A stretch of DNA of 43,135 bases, taken from NCBI GenBank assembly GCA_013140575.1, contig JABFSN010000042.1, forward strand, positions 1 through 43,135. The letters are read 5' to 3'. The translations under genes and the position numbers were made by a program. The DNA is from Phycisphaerales bacterium. GTDB lineage: Bacteria > Planctomycetota > Phycisphaerae > UBA1845. Below, one piece after another: positions 1 through 8,118 of this stretch. The notes under the pieces are model-generated. The model worked only from the letters and a program-made list of their open reading frames with translations. It was not told the DNA's origin and searched no databases. Numbering within the stretch: position 1 is the first letter of the stretch; every line of letters begins with the position of its first letter.

Positions 1-54
1 TGAGAGAACTCGGACTGCCTTCGCTATCCGTTCGTTGACCGCTCAACCCCATCG

Positions 55-126
55 AACCGCCGTGTACGGACCCGTACGCACGGTGGTGTGACAGGGACAG
101 CCCGCGAGGGCTTACCTATGTCGATT
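55..126 (+). mobile_element. 3' end of a group II intron (domains V and VI)
   Basis: Positions 56-87 fold as a group II domain V. A 9-bp lower stem (56-64 with 79-87) contains a CGC triad at 58-60 with a G-U wobble opposite its central G. A two-base CG bulge (77-78) follows on the 3' side, then a short upper stem (65-68 with 73-76) closed by a tetraloop. Positions 91-122 fold as a domain VI hairpin: AGCCC/GGGCT around a GCGA loop, an internal loop holding a candidate branch A, then AGG/CCT and ACA/TGT. The intron should end near 119-126. Its reverse transcriptase gene would lie left of the window. A CGC triad is typical of bacterial class C introns. Confidence 0.72.
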
Positions 127-127
127 G

Positions 128-160
128 GGCGATTCATTGAACGCGCCGCGGTGAATCGCC
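128..160. terminator. Hairpin between the intron end and the kinase gene; possible terminator
   Basis: Nine-base perfect inverted repeat, GGCGATTCA (128-136) against TGAATCGCC (152-160), with a 15-base GC-rich loop. It lies 14 bases beyond the stop of the minus-strand kinase gene and directly against the intron end. No T-run follows on either strand, so termination is only inferred from position. Class C introns favour sites next to terminator stems, which fits. Confidence 0.35.
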
Positions 161-173
161 TGGGCGCGGAGCC

Positions 174-1769
174 CTACGCCGACGTCAAAACGTGCGCGGA
201 CAATTCCGCCCGCCGGCCGATCCACCGCCGCAACGAGGCCGCATCAATGGGGACGTTGCCGAGACGGGCGATTTCGAGAGCGGCGGCGCCGTTGCCGAGG
301 TACGCGGCGAGATTGAGGTCGCCGCCGGCGGCCAGAGCCAGCGAGGCGGCGGCGAGCAACGCATCGCCCGCGCCCAAGCGGTCAATGACGCGGTCGGCGA
401 ACGTGGGCAGATGCTCGCTGAGCAGGCGGGCGTTCCATTGCGGGTCGGTGGGATCCTGGGTTGGCCGATCGAATGCGACCAGTCCTTTTTTTTCCAAAGT
501 GACAAACAAATGCCGGGCATGGGTGCGCCGCAACAGGTGGTGGGCGGCCGCGGACAGGCCGCTTTCGTAATCGTTGAGATTTGTGCGCAACTCGCGTTCA
601 GTGGGACTTAACAAGTCGGCCTCTTGGAATTCCAGAAGGTTGGCCCGCGGACCGCTGACGTCGGCGGTGATGACCGGCACGGTCCTGCGGAGCGCCGGCA
701 GGACGCGCTGCAGGAATCCGCCGGTGATCACGCCGTAGCCGAAATCGCAGAAGATGATCAGGTCGGTGGCGGGCGCGTTCTCGCGGAGCACGTCGACGGC
801 CTTGCGCTCGGCGACGGAATCGAGCGGAATGTGTTCGGCCGACTCGACCTTCAGGAGCTTGGTGTCGTCGACCAGGAATCGGGTTTTTTCGATCAACTGG
901 GGACGGCAGCGGATCAGGTGCGATCGAACTCCTTCGCGGTCAAGCGTTTCAGTGACGCGCTCAGAAGGCTCGTCGCCGGCGACGGCGCTCAGCAGGAAGG
1001 CATCGGCGCCGAGGGCGGCGACGTGTCGGGCGACGATGGCCGCCCCGCCGACGTAGACCTGCTCGTCGAGTCGCTTGAGGGCCATCATGGGCGCTTCGCT
1101 GGCCACGCTGAGCGCGTCGCAGAACACGTAGCGATCCATGACGATGTCGCCGACGACAATGACGCGCAGGCCTGCGAACCGGTCCATGACCGCGCCCAGC
1201 GTTTCACGGTTGATCCCGTGACGCTCGCATACCACGCACAAGCGGTGGTGCTCGATTGCGGGGTCCTGCGGAATGGCGTCGATCAGGCGGGTGGACGAAA
1301 ACACGATCTCGCCGCTGGAGAAGAGGACGCGGCCGCCGTGTTTTTCGACAATGGTCTTTTCGCGGAGGAAGCCGGGATCGTGCGACTGGTCGTATTCGCG
1401 GCCCTTGACGTAGATGGTCGGCTTCACGGCGTCGAGGATGCGTTCGGCGGTGGGGTGGGGATCGATGCAGACCAGATCGACGCATTCGAGGGCGGCGAGG
1501 CTTTCGGCGCGCAGTTCCTGGGGAATGTAGGGTCGCTGGGTTCCCTTGCCGATGTCGGCGTCGCCGGTGAGGGTCACGATCAACAGGTCGCCCTGGCGGC
1601 GGGCGAATTCGAGGTAGCGGATGTGCCCCGGATGAACGATGTCGAAGCAGCCGTGGCACTGGACGATGGTCCGGCCGTTGCGGCGGGCGCTGTCGGCCAG
1701 CTCGACCAGCGCGTCGGGGTCGACGATCTTGTGCTGAAAGCTCAAATGGGCGGCGGCGGGTCGGGTCAT
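174..1769 (-). CDS. Bifunctional heptose-phosphate nucleotidyltransferase / PfkB-type kinase, domain order reversed (HldE-like)
   Basis: A 531-residue protein predicted to make the activated heptose (ADP- or related NDP-heptose) for LPS core. Residues about 30-165 are a cytidylyltransferase-fold domain with GCFD (40-43) and HPGH (46-49), the nucleotide-binding signature. Residues about 200-520 are a PfkB/ribokinase-type kinase opening with VVGDIVMDRYVF and ending with the GAGD anion-hole motif (466-469), whose Asp is the catalytic base. In E. coli HldE the kinase comes first and the transferase last; here the order is inverted. Both active sites look intact. The ATG at 1769 is the only convincing start. 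The neighbouring lptF/lptG pair and the heptosyltransferase at 33419-34645 support an LPS role. The exact sugar is not readable from sequence. Confidence 0.85.
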   Translation of the reverse strand: MTRPAAAHLSFQHKIVDPDALVELADSARRNGRTIVQCHGCFDIVHPGHIRYLEFARRQGDLLIVTLTGDADIGKGTQRPYIPQELRAESLAALECVDLVCIDPHPTAERILDAVKPTIYVKGREYDQSHDPGFLREKTIVEKHGGRVLFSSGEIVFSSTRLIDAIPQDPAIEHHRLCVVCERHGINRETLGAVMDRFAGLRVIVVGDIVMDRYVFCDALSVASEAPMMALKRLDEQVYVGGAAIVARHVAALGADAFLLSAVAGDEPSERVTETLDREGVRSHLIRCRPQLIEKTRFLVDDTKLLKVESAEHIPLDSVAERKAVDVLRENAPATDLIIFCDFGYGVITGGFLQRVLPALRRTVPVITADVSGPRANLLEFQEADLLSPTERELRTNLNDYESGLSAAAHHLLRRTHARHLFVTLEKKGLVAFDRPTQDPTDPQWNARLLSEHLPTFADRVIDRLGAGDALLAAASLALAAGGDLNLAAYLGNGAAALEIARLGNVPIDAASLRRWIGRRAELSAHVLTSA

Positions 1770-1973
1770 GGGAATCTCATTCGGGGGCCGCGCATGGAAT
1801 CACCCGCATATCGGCATTACGAAATGGGCGGCTGGACGGAAACCGGGTAACCCGTTCACGTTTGCAATTCCGCGACCCGTACCTATCATGGCCGGGAGCG
1901 GCGCGGGCATGTGTTTGGCGTTGGGAATTCAGCATTAGAGCCTCGGGCGCAGGGTGCCGTCGAATCCACAATT

Positions 1974-1991
1974 ACCGGGCTTGCGCCCGGT
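1974..1991. repeat. Hairpin in the hldE-lptF intergenic region
   Basis: The 337-base divergent gap 1770-2106 has no gene. It holds a 7-bp perfect hairpin, ACCGGGC (1974-1980) with GCCCGGT (1985-1991), preceded by ATT and followed by GCTCTGAATT. An inverted relative of that tail (AATTCAG, then GAGC) stands near 1926-1941. A related stem, again starting ATTACCGGGC, occurs near 4869, so this is probably a dispersed repeat. Promoters for both flanking genes must lie here, but no convincing -35/-10 pair is visible. Confidence 0.4.
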
Positions 1992-2106
1992 GCTCTGAAT
2001 TGGGCGGTAGCCGTGAAACGCCGACCGGCGCGGCCGGATCGGCCCGGTCGTCCGGGGGTCGTCTCGTCGTGCCGTCGGACCCGGCTTGATCCCATCGGAT
2101 GATTCC

Positions 2107-3717
2107 ATGCTTTCGACGTTGCAGTGGTACATTTTCCGGGAGATGGGCAAGACATTTCTGTTGACGTCGATCGCGTTGACGACCGTGCTGGGATTCGGCG
2201 GAGGGGTGATGAACCTGGTCGAGGTGGACCGGGTGTCGCCGGGGCAATTGCTGGGGCTGGCGCTGATCGTGCTGCCGGTCGCGGGCACGCTGACGCTGCC
2301 GGTGGCGGCGTTGTACAGCGCGACGGTGACCTACGGGCGGATGAGCGCGGACAACGAGTTTCTGGCGTGCCGGGCGAGCGGAATCAACCTGGGACGATTG
2401 TTCGCGGCGCCGATGGTGATCAGCGTCTTATCCGGGGCGGGCACGTTCTATTTCGTCAATTACATGATCCCCGGATTGATCCACGACTTGAACACGTTCG
2501 CGCGCGCGGGGGTTCAGCAATACGTCGAGCAGCAGATCCGCTCGCCGGAGCGATTGACGATGCCCGGCGGACGATTCCGGCTGTACGCGGATGCGCCGTC
2601 GCACCTGGCCGACGACCGTCAAACGCTGGTGTTGGGCGGTGTGGCCGTTCTGGAAGTGGGGGAGCGTGAATGGCGTTCGGTGGGGGCGGCGGAACGGATT
2701 GAACTGCGGTTTGAGGATGCGAACACGGAACGACCGGTTTTGGCCGGCGAGGTGTTCGGGCTGACCTATTTCAACCGCGAAAAGGGCCAGTGGATCCGGG
2801 AGGTCGGGCGGCAGAGCATCGGTCGAAACGAAATTCCGCTGACCATCCGGCCCCGGGTCAAGTGGCTGACGTTGACGAAATTAATGGAATACGGGGCGAA
2901 TCCGGCGGAATGGCCGCGGGTACGGGAGATCATCGACAACGGACGGACGGAATGGGCGTGCCAGCGGTTTCACGAGGCGGTGTACGACGAGTTCGTCGGG
3001 AATCACAGCGTGGTGCTGCCGGCGGCGGACGCGGTGGTGACGATTCAGGCGGCCGAGGTCCGGCGGGACATGGAACGCGACGGACGGGTTTTGTTTTTTG
3101 ATGTCACCGCGACGGAAGCGCGGGGCGGGGCGTCGCGGCGCATTCATGGGCGCGAGGCCCAATTCCATGCCGCCCGGCGGGACGACGGCGCGATCGTGCA
3201 AGGCGAGCTGGTGATCACCGGCGATGTGGAAGTCACGTATCCGGATTCGTCGATTCAGCCGGCGCGGGGAGGCCGGGAACGGCTGTCCGGGTTTGCGCTC
3301 CCGGTGTCGATCCCGGCGGCGGACGGGTCCACGGATTCCGGGTTTCTGGAGGAGGAAGTGCCGGCGGAGAAGTTGCCGACGGTCGCGGCCATCCAACACA
3401 AAGCGCGACAGGAACGGGACCTGTTCGTTCGGCAGGTGACCGCGGAGTTCCATTCCCGTCTGGCGTTCAGCGCCAGCGCGCTGGCGTTGGTGCTGCTGGG
3501 AGCGGCGTTGGGCGTTCTGTTGCGCGGAGCCAACGTGCTGGTCGCGTTCGGGATCAGTTTCGTGCCGGCGATGATGGTGACGGTGATGAACATCATGGGT
3601 CGGCAATTAGCCGAGAAGGCCGACACCGGCACGGTCGGTTTGTTGGTGTTGTGGGGCGCCATCGGCGCCGTCGTAGTCGCGGACGGGTGGCTGATCGCGC
3701 GGGTGATTCGACGATGA
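2107..3717 (+). CDS. LptF/LptG-family (YjgP/YjgQ) permease, first of pair
   Basis: Inner-membrane permease half of the LPS export ABC transporter (LptB2FG), which extracts LPS from the membrane and feeds the periplasmic bridge. The 536-residue protein has three N-terminal membrane segments (about residues 12-120), a large periplasmic region, and three C-terminal segments (about 450-535), the family topology. It is clearly longer than usual LptF (about 365 residues); the extra length is in the periplasmic beta-jellyroll region. The ATG at 2107 begins MLSTLQWYIFREMGKTFLL, a typical family N-terminus; an upstream in-frame TTG at 2086 is less likely. It overlaps the next gene by ATGA (3714-3717). 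Which of the pair is F and which is G cannot be settled here. Confidence 0.85.
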   Translation: MLSTLQWYIFREMGKTFLLTSIALTTVLGFGGGVMNLVEVDRVSPGQLLGLALIVLPVAGTLTLPVAALYSATVTYGRMSADNEFLACRASGINLGRLFAAPMVISVLSGAGTFYFVNYMIPGLIHDLNTFARAGVQQYVEQQIRSPERLTMPGGRFRLYADAPSHLADDRQTLVLGGVAVLEVGEREWRSVGAAERIELRFEDANTERPVLAGEVFGLTYFNREKGQWIREVGRQSIGRNEIPLTIRPRVKWLTLTKLMEYGANPAEWPRVREIIDNGRTEWACQRFHEAVYDEFVGNHSVVLPAADAVVTIQAAEVRRDMERDGRVLFFDVTATEARGGASRRIHGREAQFHAARRDDGAIVQGELVITGDVEVTYPDSSIQPARGGRERLSGFALPVSIPAADGSTDSGFLEEEVPAEKLPTVAAIQHKARQERDLFVRQVTAEFHSRLAFSASALALVLLGAALGVLLRGANVLVAFGISFVPAMMVTVMNIMGRQLAEKADTGTVGLLVLWGAIGAVVVADGWLIARVIRR

Positions 3718-4820
3718 CGACGCTGGATCGTTACATCGTGCGGCAGTTGGGCGTCGATTATGCGATCGCGCTGACGGTGATGATGAGCCTGTACGTGGTG
3801 CTGGACCTGTTTTTCAACATCGACGAGTTCACGGAGGTTTCGAGTTCGTGGACGGCGGTGCTCGGTGATATAGCCAGCTATTACGGAAGCCATGCGTTTC
3901 TTTATTTTTCGCAGCTATCCGGCGTCATTACGCTGTTCGCGTGTCTGACCACGCTGGCCCGCATGCGGCGGGGCAACGAGTTGACGGCGGTGCTGTCGTC
4001 CGGCGTCAGTCTGTATCGGGTGGCCGTTCCGATCGTGGTGTTCGGTCTGGGGACGTCGCTGTTGTGGTACGTCGACACGGAGACGATTTTGCCGCGGCTG
4101 GCCCACCACCTGGCGCGCTCGCACGAGGACGCACGGGGCCGGGCGGCGCGGGGCATCTGGTTCGTGCGCGACGGGGAAACGGCGCTGTTGTCGGCGATGG
4201 AATTCGTGCCGGCGCGCGGGTGGATGCGGCAGCCGCTGGTGTTGTTTCGCGACGAGAATGGACGGGCGACGAGACTGCTGGAGGCGCAGGAGGCGTCGTG
4301 GAAGGCGGTGGAAGGTCACCCGGCCGGCGGCGTCTGGCGATTGGAACAGGGGCTGGAACGGCGGCTGGACGCGGTATCGGGCGACAGCATCCGACCGTCG
4401 GACGTGCCCGACACTTCGGCGGTCGAGTATTACGAAAGTCGACTGGGGCCGCGGTCGATTGAAGCCCGACAGGCGCAACAATGGCTCAAGTTTTCATCGA
4501 CGCGGGAACTGTCGCGCTTGGCGGACGAGGATCCGACGCTGGTGGGGCGCGTGCGGCAGGTCCGGCATTCACGATTCGCGACGCCGCTGGTGCACATGTT
4601 GATGCTGTTGCTGGGCGTTCCGTTTTTTCTGAGCCGGGAACCTGCCAACGTGCTGGCCGACGCCGGGAAGTGCGTCGCGACCTGCGGGTTGTGTTTTCTG
4701 TTGTCGTTTTCGTCGGAACATTTCGTCGTGGGCACGACGCTGTCGGCGCTGCCGGCGTGGTTGCCGTTGATCGCCTTCTCGCCGGTGGCGGTGGTTTTGA
4801 TCGATCGGATACGAACGTGA
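3714..4820 (+). CDS. LptF/LptG-family permease, second of pair
   Basis: Partner subunit of the LPS export permease. The 368-residue protein starts MTTLDRYIVRQLGVDYAIAL, typical of the family, with N-terminal membrane helices (about 15-120), a periplasmic domain, and three C-terminal helices beginning near residue 285. The ATG lies inside the stop of the preceding gene (ATGA), so the two are translationally coupled, as expected for subunits made in equal amounts. Length is normal for the family. No lptB ATPase gene is in the window, so the ATPase must be encoded elsewhere. Confidence 0.85.
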   Translation: MTTLDRYIVRQLGVDYAIALTVMMSLYVVLDLFFNIDEFTEVSSSWTAVLGDIASYYGSHAFLYFSQLSGVITLFACLTTLARMRRGNELTAVLSSGVSLYRVAVPIVVFGLGTSLLWYVDTETILPRLAHHLARSHEDARGRAARGIWFVRDGETALLSAMEFVPARGWMRQPLVLFRDENGRATRLLEAQEASWKAVEGHPAGGVWRLEQGLERRLDAVSGDSIRPSDVPDTSAVEYYESRLGPRSIEARQAQQWLKFSSTRELSRLADEDPTLVGRVRQVRHSRFATPLVHMLMLLLGVPFFLSREPANVLADAGKCVATCGLCFLLSFSSEHFVVGTTLSALPAWLPLIAFSPVAVVLIDRIRT

Positions 4821-5021
4821 CACGGCCGCGGAGGACGAACGTCCGGTGGACGACGTGCGTGGGTGCATTACCGGGCCGGGATTGAGCCCGAGGTCGGTTC
4901 GGACGGACTGCCGTGGAATCGAAATCGGACCAAGCGTTTGGACCACGGGCCGTGGACTGTTTGGTTTCGCCGTTGCGGCAAGCCCGGCTAAATAAGAACA
5001 CACAAAAGGGAAACCGGGTTT

Positions 5022-5106
5022 CGTCCGCCCTCCGGGCGGGAGTTGGACAGGGGCTGTCGTCCAGGGACTGAAGTCCCTGGCTAAGATCGTGCGCCCTGCG
5101 GGCGAA
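5022..5106 (+). repeat. Dispersed palindromic repeat, family 1 (copy in intergenic DNA)
   Basis: The 428-base gap 4821-5248 has no gene. Its core is an 85-base element with GC-rich palindromic ends (GTCCGCCCTCCGGGCGG and GCGCCCTGCGGGCG) and a central hairpin, AGGGACTGAAGTCCCTGG, followed by CTAAG. A second copy, with the same order of parts, lies on the minus strand at 33880-33961 inside the heptosyltransferase gene. Two independent copies with matching architecture make it a genuine repeat family. Confidence 0.75.
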
Positions 5107-5134
5107 GAAAAACGCGCCAGGATGGAATCGGTTT

Positions 5135-5164
5135 CCCTATTCTGTGGTTCTATTTAGAATAGGG
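5135..5164. repeat. 9-bp AT-rich hairpin between lptG-like gene and 5249-6010
   Basis: CCCTATTCT (5135-5143) pairs perfectly with AGAATAGGG (5156-5164) across a 12-base loop. It is AT-richer than its surroundings and lies 84 bases before the next start. It could terminate the lpt operon or be regulatory; nothing in the sequence decides. Confidence 0.35.
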
Positions 5165-5248
5165 GTCGGAACTCGCGAAGACGACCGGGGCGTCGCGATT
5201 CCATTCGGTTCCGAGGGGGGGCTTCATTTCCACGAACGGCACGGGTCA

Positions 5249-6010
5249 ATGGGGCGTCGAGACAGACATGTTCTGATCGCGTCGGCGATCGTGCCGGTCG
5301 TTTCGTTTTACACGGCGGTGCAGGCCGACCCGTTGTTGTACGTCCCCATCGCGGCGATCGAGGCCGCGAGCCTCGACGCGGCGATCCGCGCGACGGCGGC
5401 CGCGGCGGAACTGGAATGGCGGATGTCGGAAGCGGCGTGGGGGTTGCGCCTGGACGACGTCGGGTTGGCATCATTGTTTCCGGGCAAGTCTGATGATGCC
5501 CCATTCCCGTGGATGCGCGACCTCGACGATACCGGAGCCGCGATGGTTCGCGAAGCCGGCGGATCACGCAGGCCCGACCGCGACATGAATGTTCTGCCGT
5601 CGGATCTGTTCAACCCACCGGGCGATTCGATCCGATCGGCGGACGGGATGGTCACCATCGACGTTTATTTCCTGAACAAATCGATCGACGACGGGGAGCG
5701 GCTGAAACGCGACGTGCCCACGGGAGACGATGCCGCGCTGGCATCGGTTCTGCAGCGGCGCTCCGGGCAATGGGAGCTGGGCGGCGGAGATTCCGACAGC
5801 CTGGGGGGCTTGTTGGCGATGCGCGGCGCCCCGTCCGACGCGCGCGTTCGAGCCTATCGACCGTTGGAAAACACGTACTACCTCGACTGGCCATGGGTGC
5901 AGCGCGAAGGGCGCAACGTGTTTTTTCTGTTGTTCGGACCGCCGTCGTTCGTGCTGGGCATCGTGATGACGATCTACATCATCACACGGGCGACGCGCCG
6001 AGTGCGATAG
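5249..6010 (+). CDS. Hypothetical membrane-anchored protein
   Basis: I do not recognise a family. The 253-residue protein has an N-terminal hydrophobic segment, VLIASAIVPVVSFYTAVQA (about residues 7-25), that may be a signal or anchor, a soluble middle rich in Asp and Arg, and a C-terminal membrane helix (VFFLLFGPPSFVLGIVMTIYII, about 224-245) followed by a basic tail RATRRVR. This suggests a periplasmic domain held by one or two membrane helices. The ATG at 5249 was chosen because it places the hydrophobic segment right after a short basic start; an in-frame start at 5144 would add 35 unlikely residues. It follows the lpt pair on the same strand but is separated by repeats, so cotranscription is uncertain. 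Confidence 0.55.
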   Translation: MGRRDRHVLIASAIVPVVSFYTAVQADPLLYVPIAAIEAASLDAAIRATAAAAELEWRMSEAAWGLRLDDVGLASLFPGKSDDAPFPWMRDLDDTGAAMVREAGGSRRPDRDMNVLPSDLFNPPGDSIRSADGMVTIDVYFLNKSIDDGERLKRDVPTGDDAALASVLQRRSGQWELGGGDSDSLGGLLAMRGAPSDARVRAYRPLENTYYLDWPWVQREGRNVFFLLFGPPSFVLGIVMTIYIITRATRRVR

Positions 6011-6175
6011 GATGCGCGACGGCTGGGGCGACAGAATTGCCGGCGCGAGTCGGGGGACGAATCCGAACGGGTTCGCAACGATTCCATGTGCGGGGGCCGA
6101 TTACGTGCGGCCCGCGACTTGCCGGGCGAGTTTTGAACGCGGCCCCACACGAAGACATCGGACCCCGTCGTCGGA

Positions 6176-7348
6176 TCACGCCGTGGATGTTCGCGAGGCG
6201 TAGCGAACGGCGCGGCGTGCGGCGACCGTTGCGTGCGCATCGAAAACCCCGAAATGATTCAGGGTGGCGGCGTTTACCCCGACGTCGGCCAAATATTTCA
6301 TGGTTCGGACCAGATAGGCGGGATCGCGATCCGGCGACCCGGATGAGGAAATCATTGCCTCGCAGCCGCAAACCCCGCGGCAACGATGAATCAAGTCCGA
6401 CCAATCGGGCGCACCGCCGTCGGACCGCGGCGAACGGGCGATGACGTTGAAGGTCGACAGCGGCCTTGTATCCGCGCGCGTCCACGCGGCCGGATCGAAC
6501 GAGTCGTCGACGGTGACCGCCATGTCGCATTCCGCGCCGGTCAACAACGATCGGATAAAATCAACGTGCGCGGACCGTTGATTCTGCAGGTATTGCAGCA
6601 GGTCGGCGTTCCCGCCCAACCAGTCATCCAACGTGACCCCGGCGGTCGGGCCGGCGTCGATGGCCGATGCCAGCCGGGATTGCGCGACGCGACGGGCGGC
6701 GTCCACGTCCACGCCGCCGGCCGCAGCCGATTGAGCGCACGATGGGCAAAAGCAAACGCCGAACAATTCACGGGCCGCCGTGCCCAGCCCGTCGACGTCG
6801 CGGAGGTTGTCGAGGAGGTCGGTGTCGAAGGGACGTTCCAAGCCCCGCAACACGATCCCCCGGACCCCGTCGCGATCCGCCAGGTCCGCGATCAGCGCAC
6901 GGAGCAGCGCGGCCACGTCCGGGTGATTCACGCACGCACTACGCGGCGACACATCACCGCAGGCCGATTGCGTGGCAATCGACGGATCGCGCGCCGCCAG
7001 GCGACCGATCCATCGGGTATCGATCAGGGCGCGGACGGAAAGTTCACGACGTCCGGCCGCCATCAGGATACGCGTGAAGGCGTCGCGCGAACCGCTCCCG
7101 TGGGCCGGCCGAGGCTTGCATCGCGTGCGGGCGTAACGATCGGCATTGGGTTTGAAATACAGACCGCCGCCGGACCGAACGATGCGCTGGCCGGTTCCAT
7201 CGCCCCGGCGCAGCGCCGCCGTGGGCCGGCCGGCCGCGACCACGGTAACCCCGTCCGCGCCGATTCGTCCGGCGATGCGATCGAGCGACTCGTCGATTCC
7301 GCCGAATTCCATCTCGCCCGGATCGCACAGTACATGAACGGAGAACAT
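6176..7348 (-). CDS. Uncharacterised protein, probably TIM-barrel glycoside-hydrolase-like
   Basis: A 390-residue protein without a signal peptide. The segments VNHPDVAALLRALIADLADR, GVRGIVLRGLERP and a CFCPSC motif (FGVCFCPSC, about residues 198-206) are like those in uncharacterised TIM-barrel proteins related to family-10-like glycosyl hydrolases, in which a long barrel is interrupted by a short cysteine motif. No catalytic residue can be named with confidence. It is the last gene of the polysaccharide cluster, 28 bases downstream of the HAD gene, so a role in handling a surface glycan is plausible but inferred. No truncation is visible. Confidence 0.5.
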   Translation of the reverse strand: MFSVHVLCDPGEMEFGGIDESLDRIAGRIGADGVTVVAAGRPTAALRRGDGTGQRIVRSGGGLYFKPNADRYARTRCKPRPAHGSGSRDAFTRILMAAGRRELSVRALIDTRWIGRLAARDPSIATQSACGDVSPRSACVNHPDVAALLRALIADLADRDGVRGIVLRGLERPFDTDLLDNLRDVDGLGTAARELFGVCFCPSCAQSAAAGGVDVDAARRVAQSRLASAIDAGPTAGVTLDDWLGGNADLLQYLQNQRSAHVDFIRSLLTGAECDMAVTVDDSFDPAAWTRADTRPLSTFNVIARSPRSDGGAPDWSDLIHRCRGVCGCEAMISSSGSPDRDPAYLVRTMKYLADVGVNAATLNHFGVFDAHATVAARRAVRYASRTSTA

Positions 7349-7376
7349 GGGCGTCGATGGTAATGCCGGCGTGGAA

Positions 7377-8051
7377 TCAGGACCAGCGTTGTTGTGCAGC
7401 TCCGCCGATGCGTGCCGGAGTCAAATCGGATAGTCGATCGACGATTAAATGGGCACGATTCAGGTGCTCGCGAGGATGTTCGCTGGCGACGGCGATGGCG
7501 GTCATGCCCGCGTTCAGGGCGGCCGCGATGCCCGCCGGAGCGTCCTCGATGACGGCGCAACGTGCGGCGCTGACGCCCAATCGTTCGGCGCCGAGGAGAA
7601 ACACCTGCGGATCGGGCTTCCCTGCGGAAACGTCCTGACCGGAGACCACCACGCTTATTTCGGTTTCGATCCGCAAAGCGGCGACGGCCAATGCGATGTT
7701 TTTCGGATGGCCCGACGAGCCGATGGCGCATTTCATTCCGGCGCGGTGGCAGGCGCGAACCAGCCCGGTCGCCCCCACGAAAATCGGGACGCGGTCGGCG
7801 ATCAGTTCACGGTAATAGGCTTCCTTGCGTTCGCTCCATTCATGCATGCGTTCAGGATCGTTCCCGGGGCCGAACAACATGGGGATGACATCACGGTTTT
7901 GCCGACCGAATGTGGACTTGAACTGGTCGTCGGTAATGGCGATGCCAAGTTCCATCGCCAGCCGTCGCCAGCTTTCAAGATGGGCCGGTCCCGAGTCAAT
8001 CAGAACGCCGTCGAGGTCGAACAGCACTGCGTCGATCGCGGATTTGTTCAT
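7377..8051 (-). CDS. HAD-superfamily hydrolase, beta-phosphoglucomutase-like
   Basis: A 224-residue haloacid-dehalogenase-fold enzyme acting on a phosphorylated sugar or similar small molecule in the cytoplasm. Motif I is DLDGVLIDS (Asp12 nucleophile, Asp14 acid/base), motif II is GSSG, motif III lysine lies in AGKPDP, and motif IV is VIEDAPAGI. The helical cap between motifs I and II has the size seen in beta-phosphoglucomutase and sugar phosphatases. The ATG at 8051 starts MNKSAIDAVLFDLDGV directly before motif I; an upstream in-frame start would overlap the neighbouring membrane-protein gene. Mutase or phosphatase activity cannot be told apart here. Confidence 0.8.
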   Translation of the reverse strand: MNKSAIDAVLFDLDGVLIDSGPAHLESWRRLAMELGIAITDDQFKSTFGRQNRDVIPMLFGPGNDPERMHEWSERKEAYYRELIADRVPIFVGATGLVRACHRAGMKCAIGSSGHPKNIALAVAALRIETEISVVVSGQDVSAGKPDPQVFLLGAERLGVSAARCAVIEDAPAGIAAALNAGMTAIAVASEHPREHLNRAHLIVDRLSDLTPARIGGAAQQRWS

Positions 8052-8118
8052 CGTGCTGCACTGCTCGATTCGACAAGTGCATCCAGACAACGCCGTTCGT
8101 AAAATGGTATAGAGTCGT

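Noticed and set aside
624-1850. Plus-strand frame opposite the heptose kinase
   Set aside because: Composition typical of a shadow; the minus strand carries both active-site motifs.
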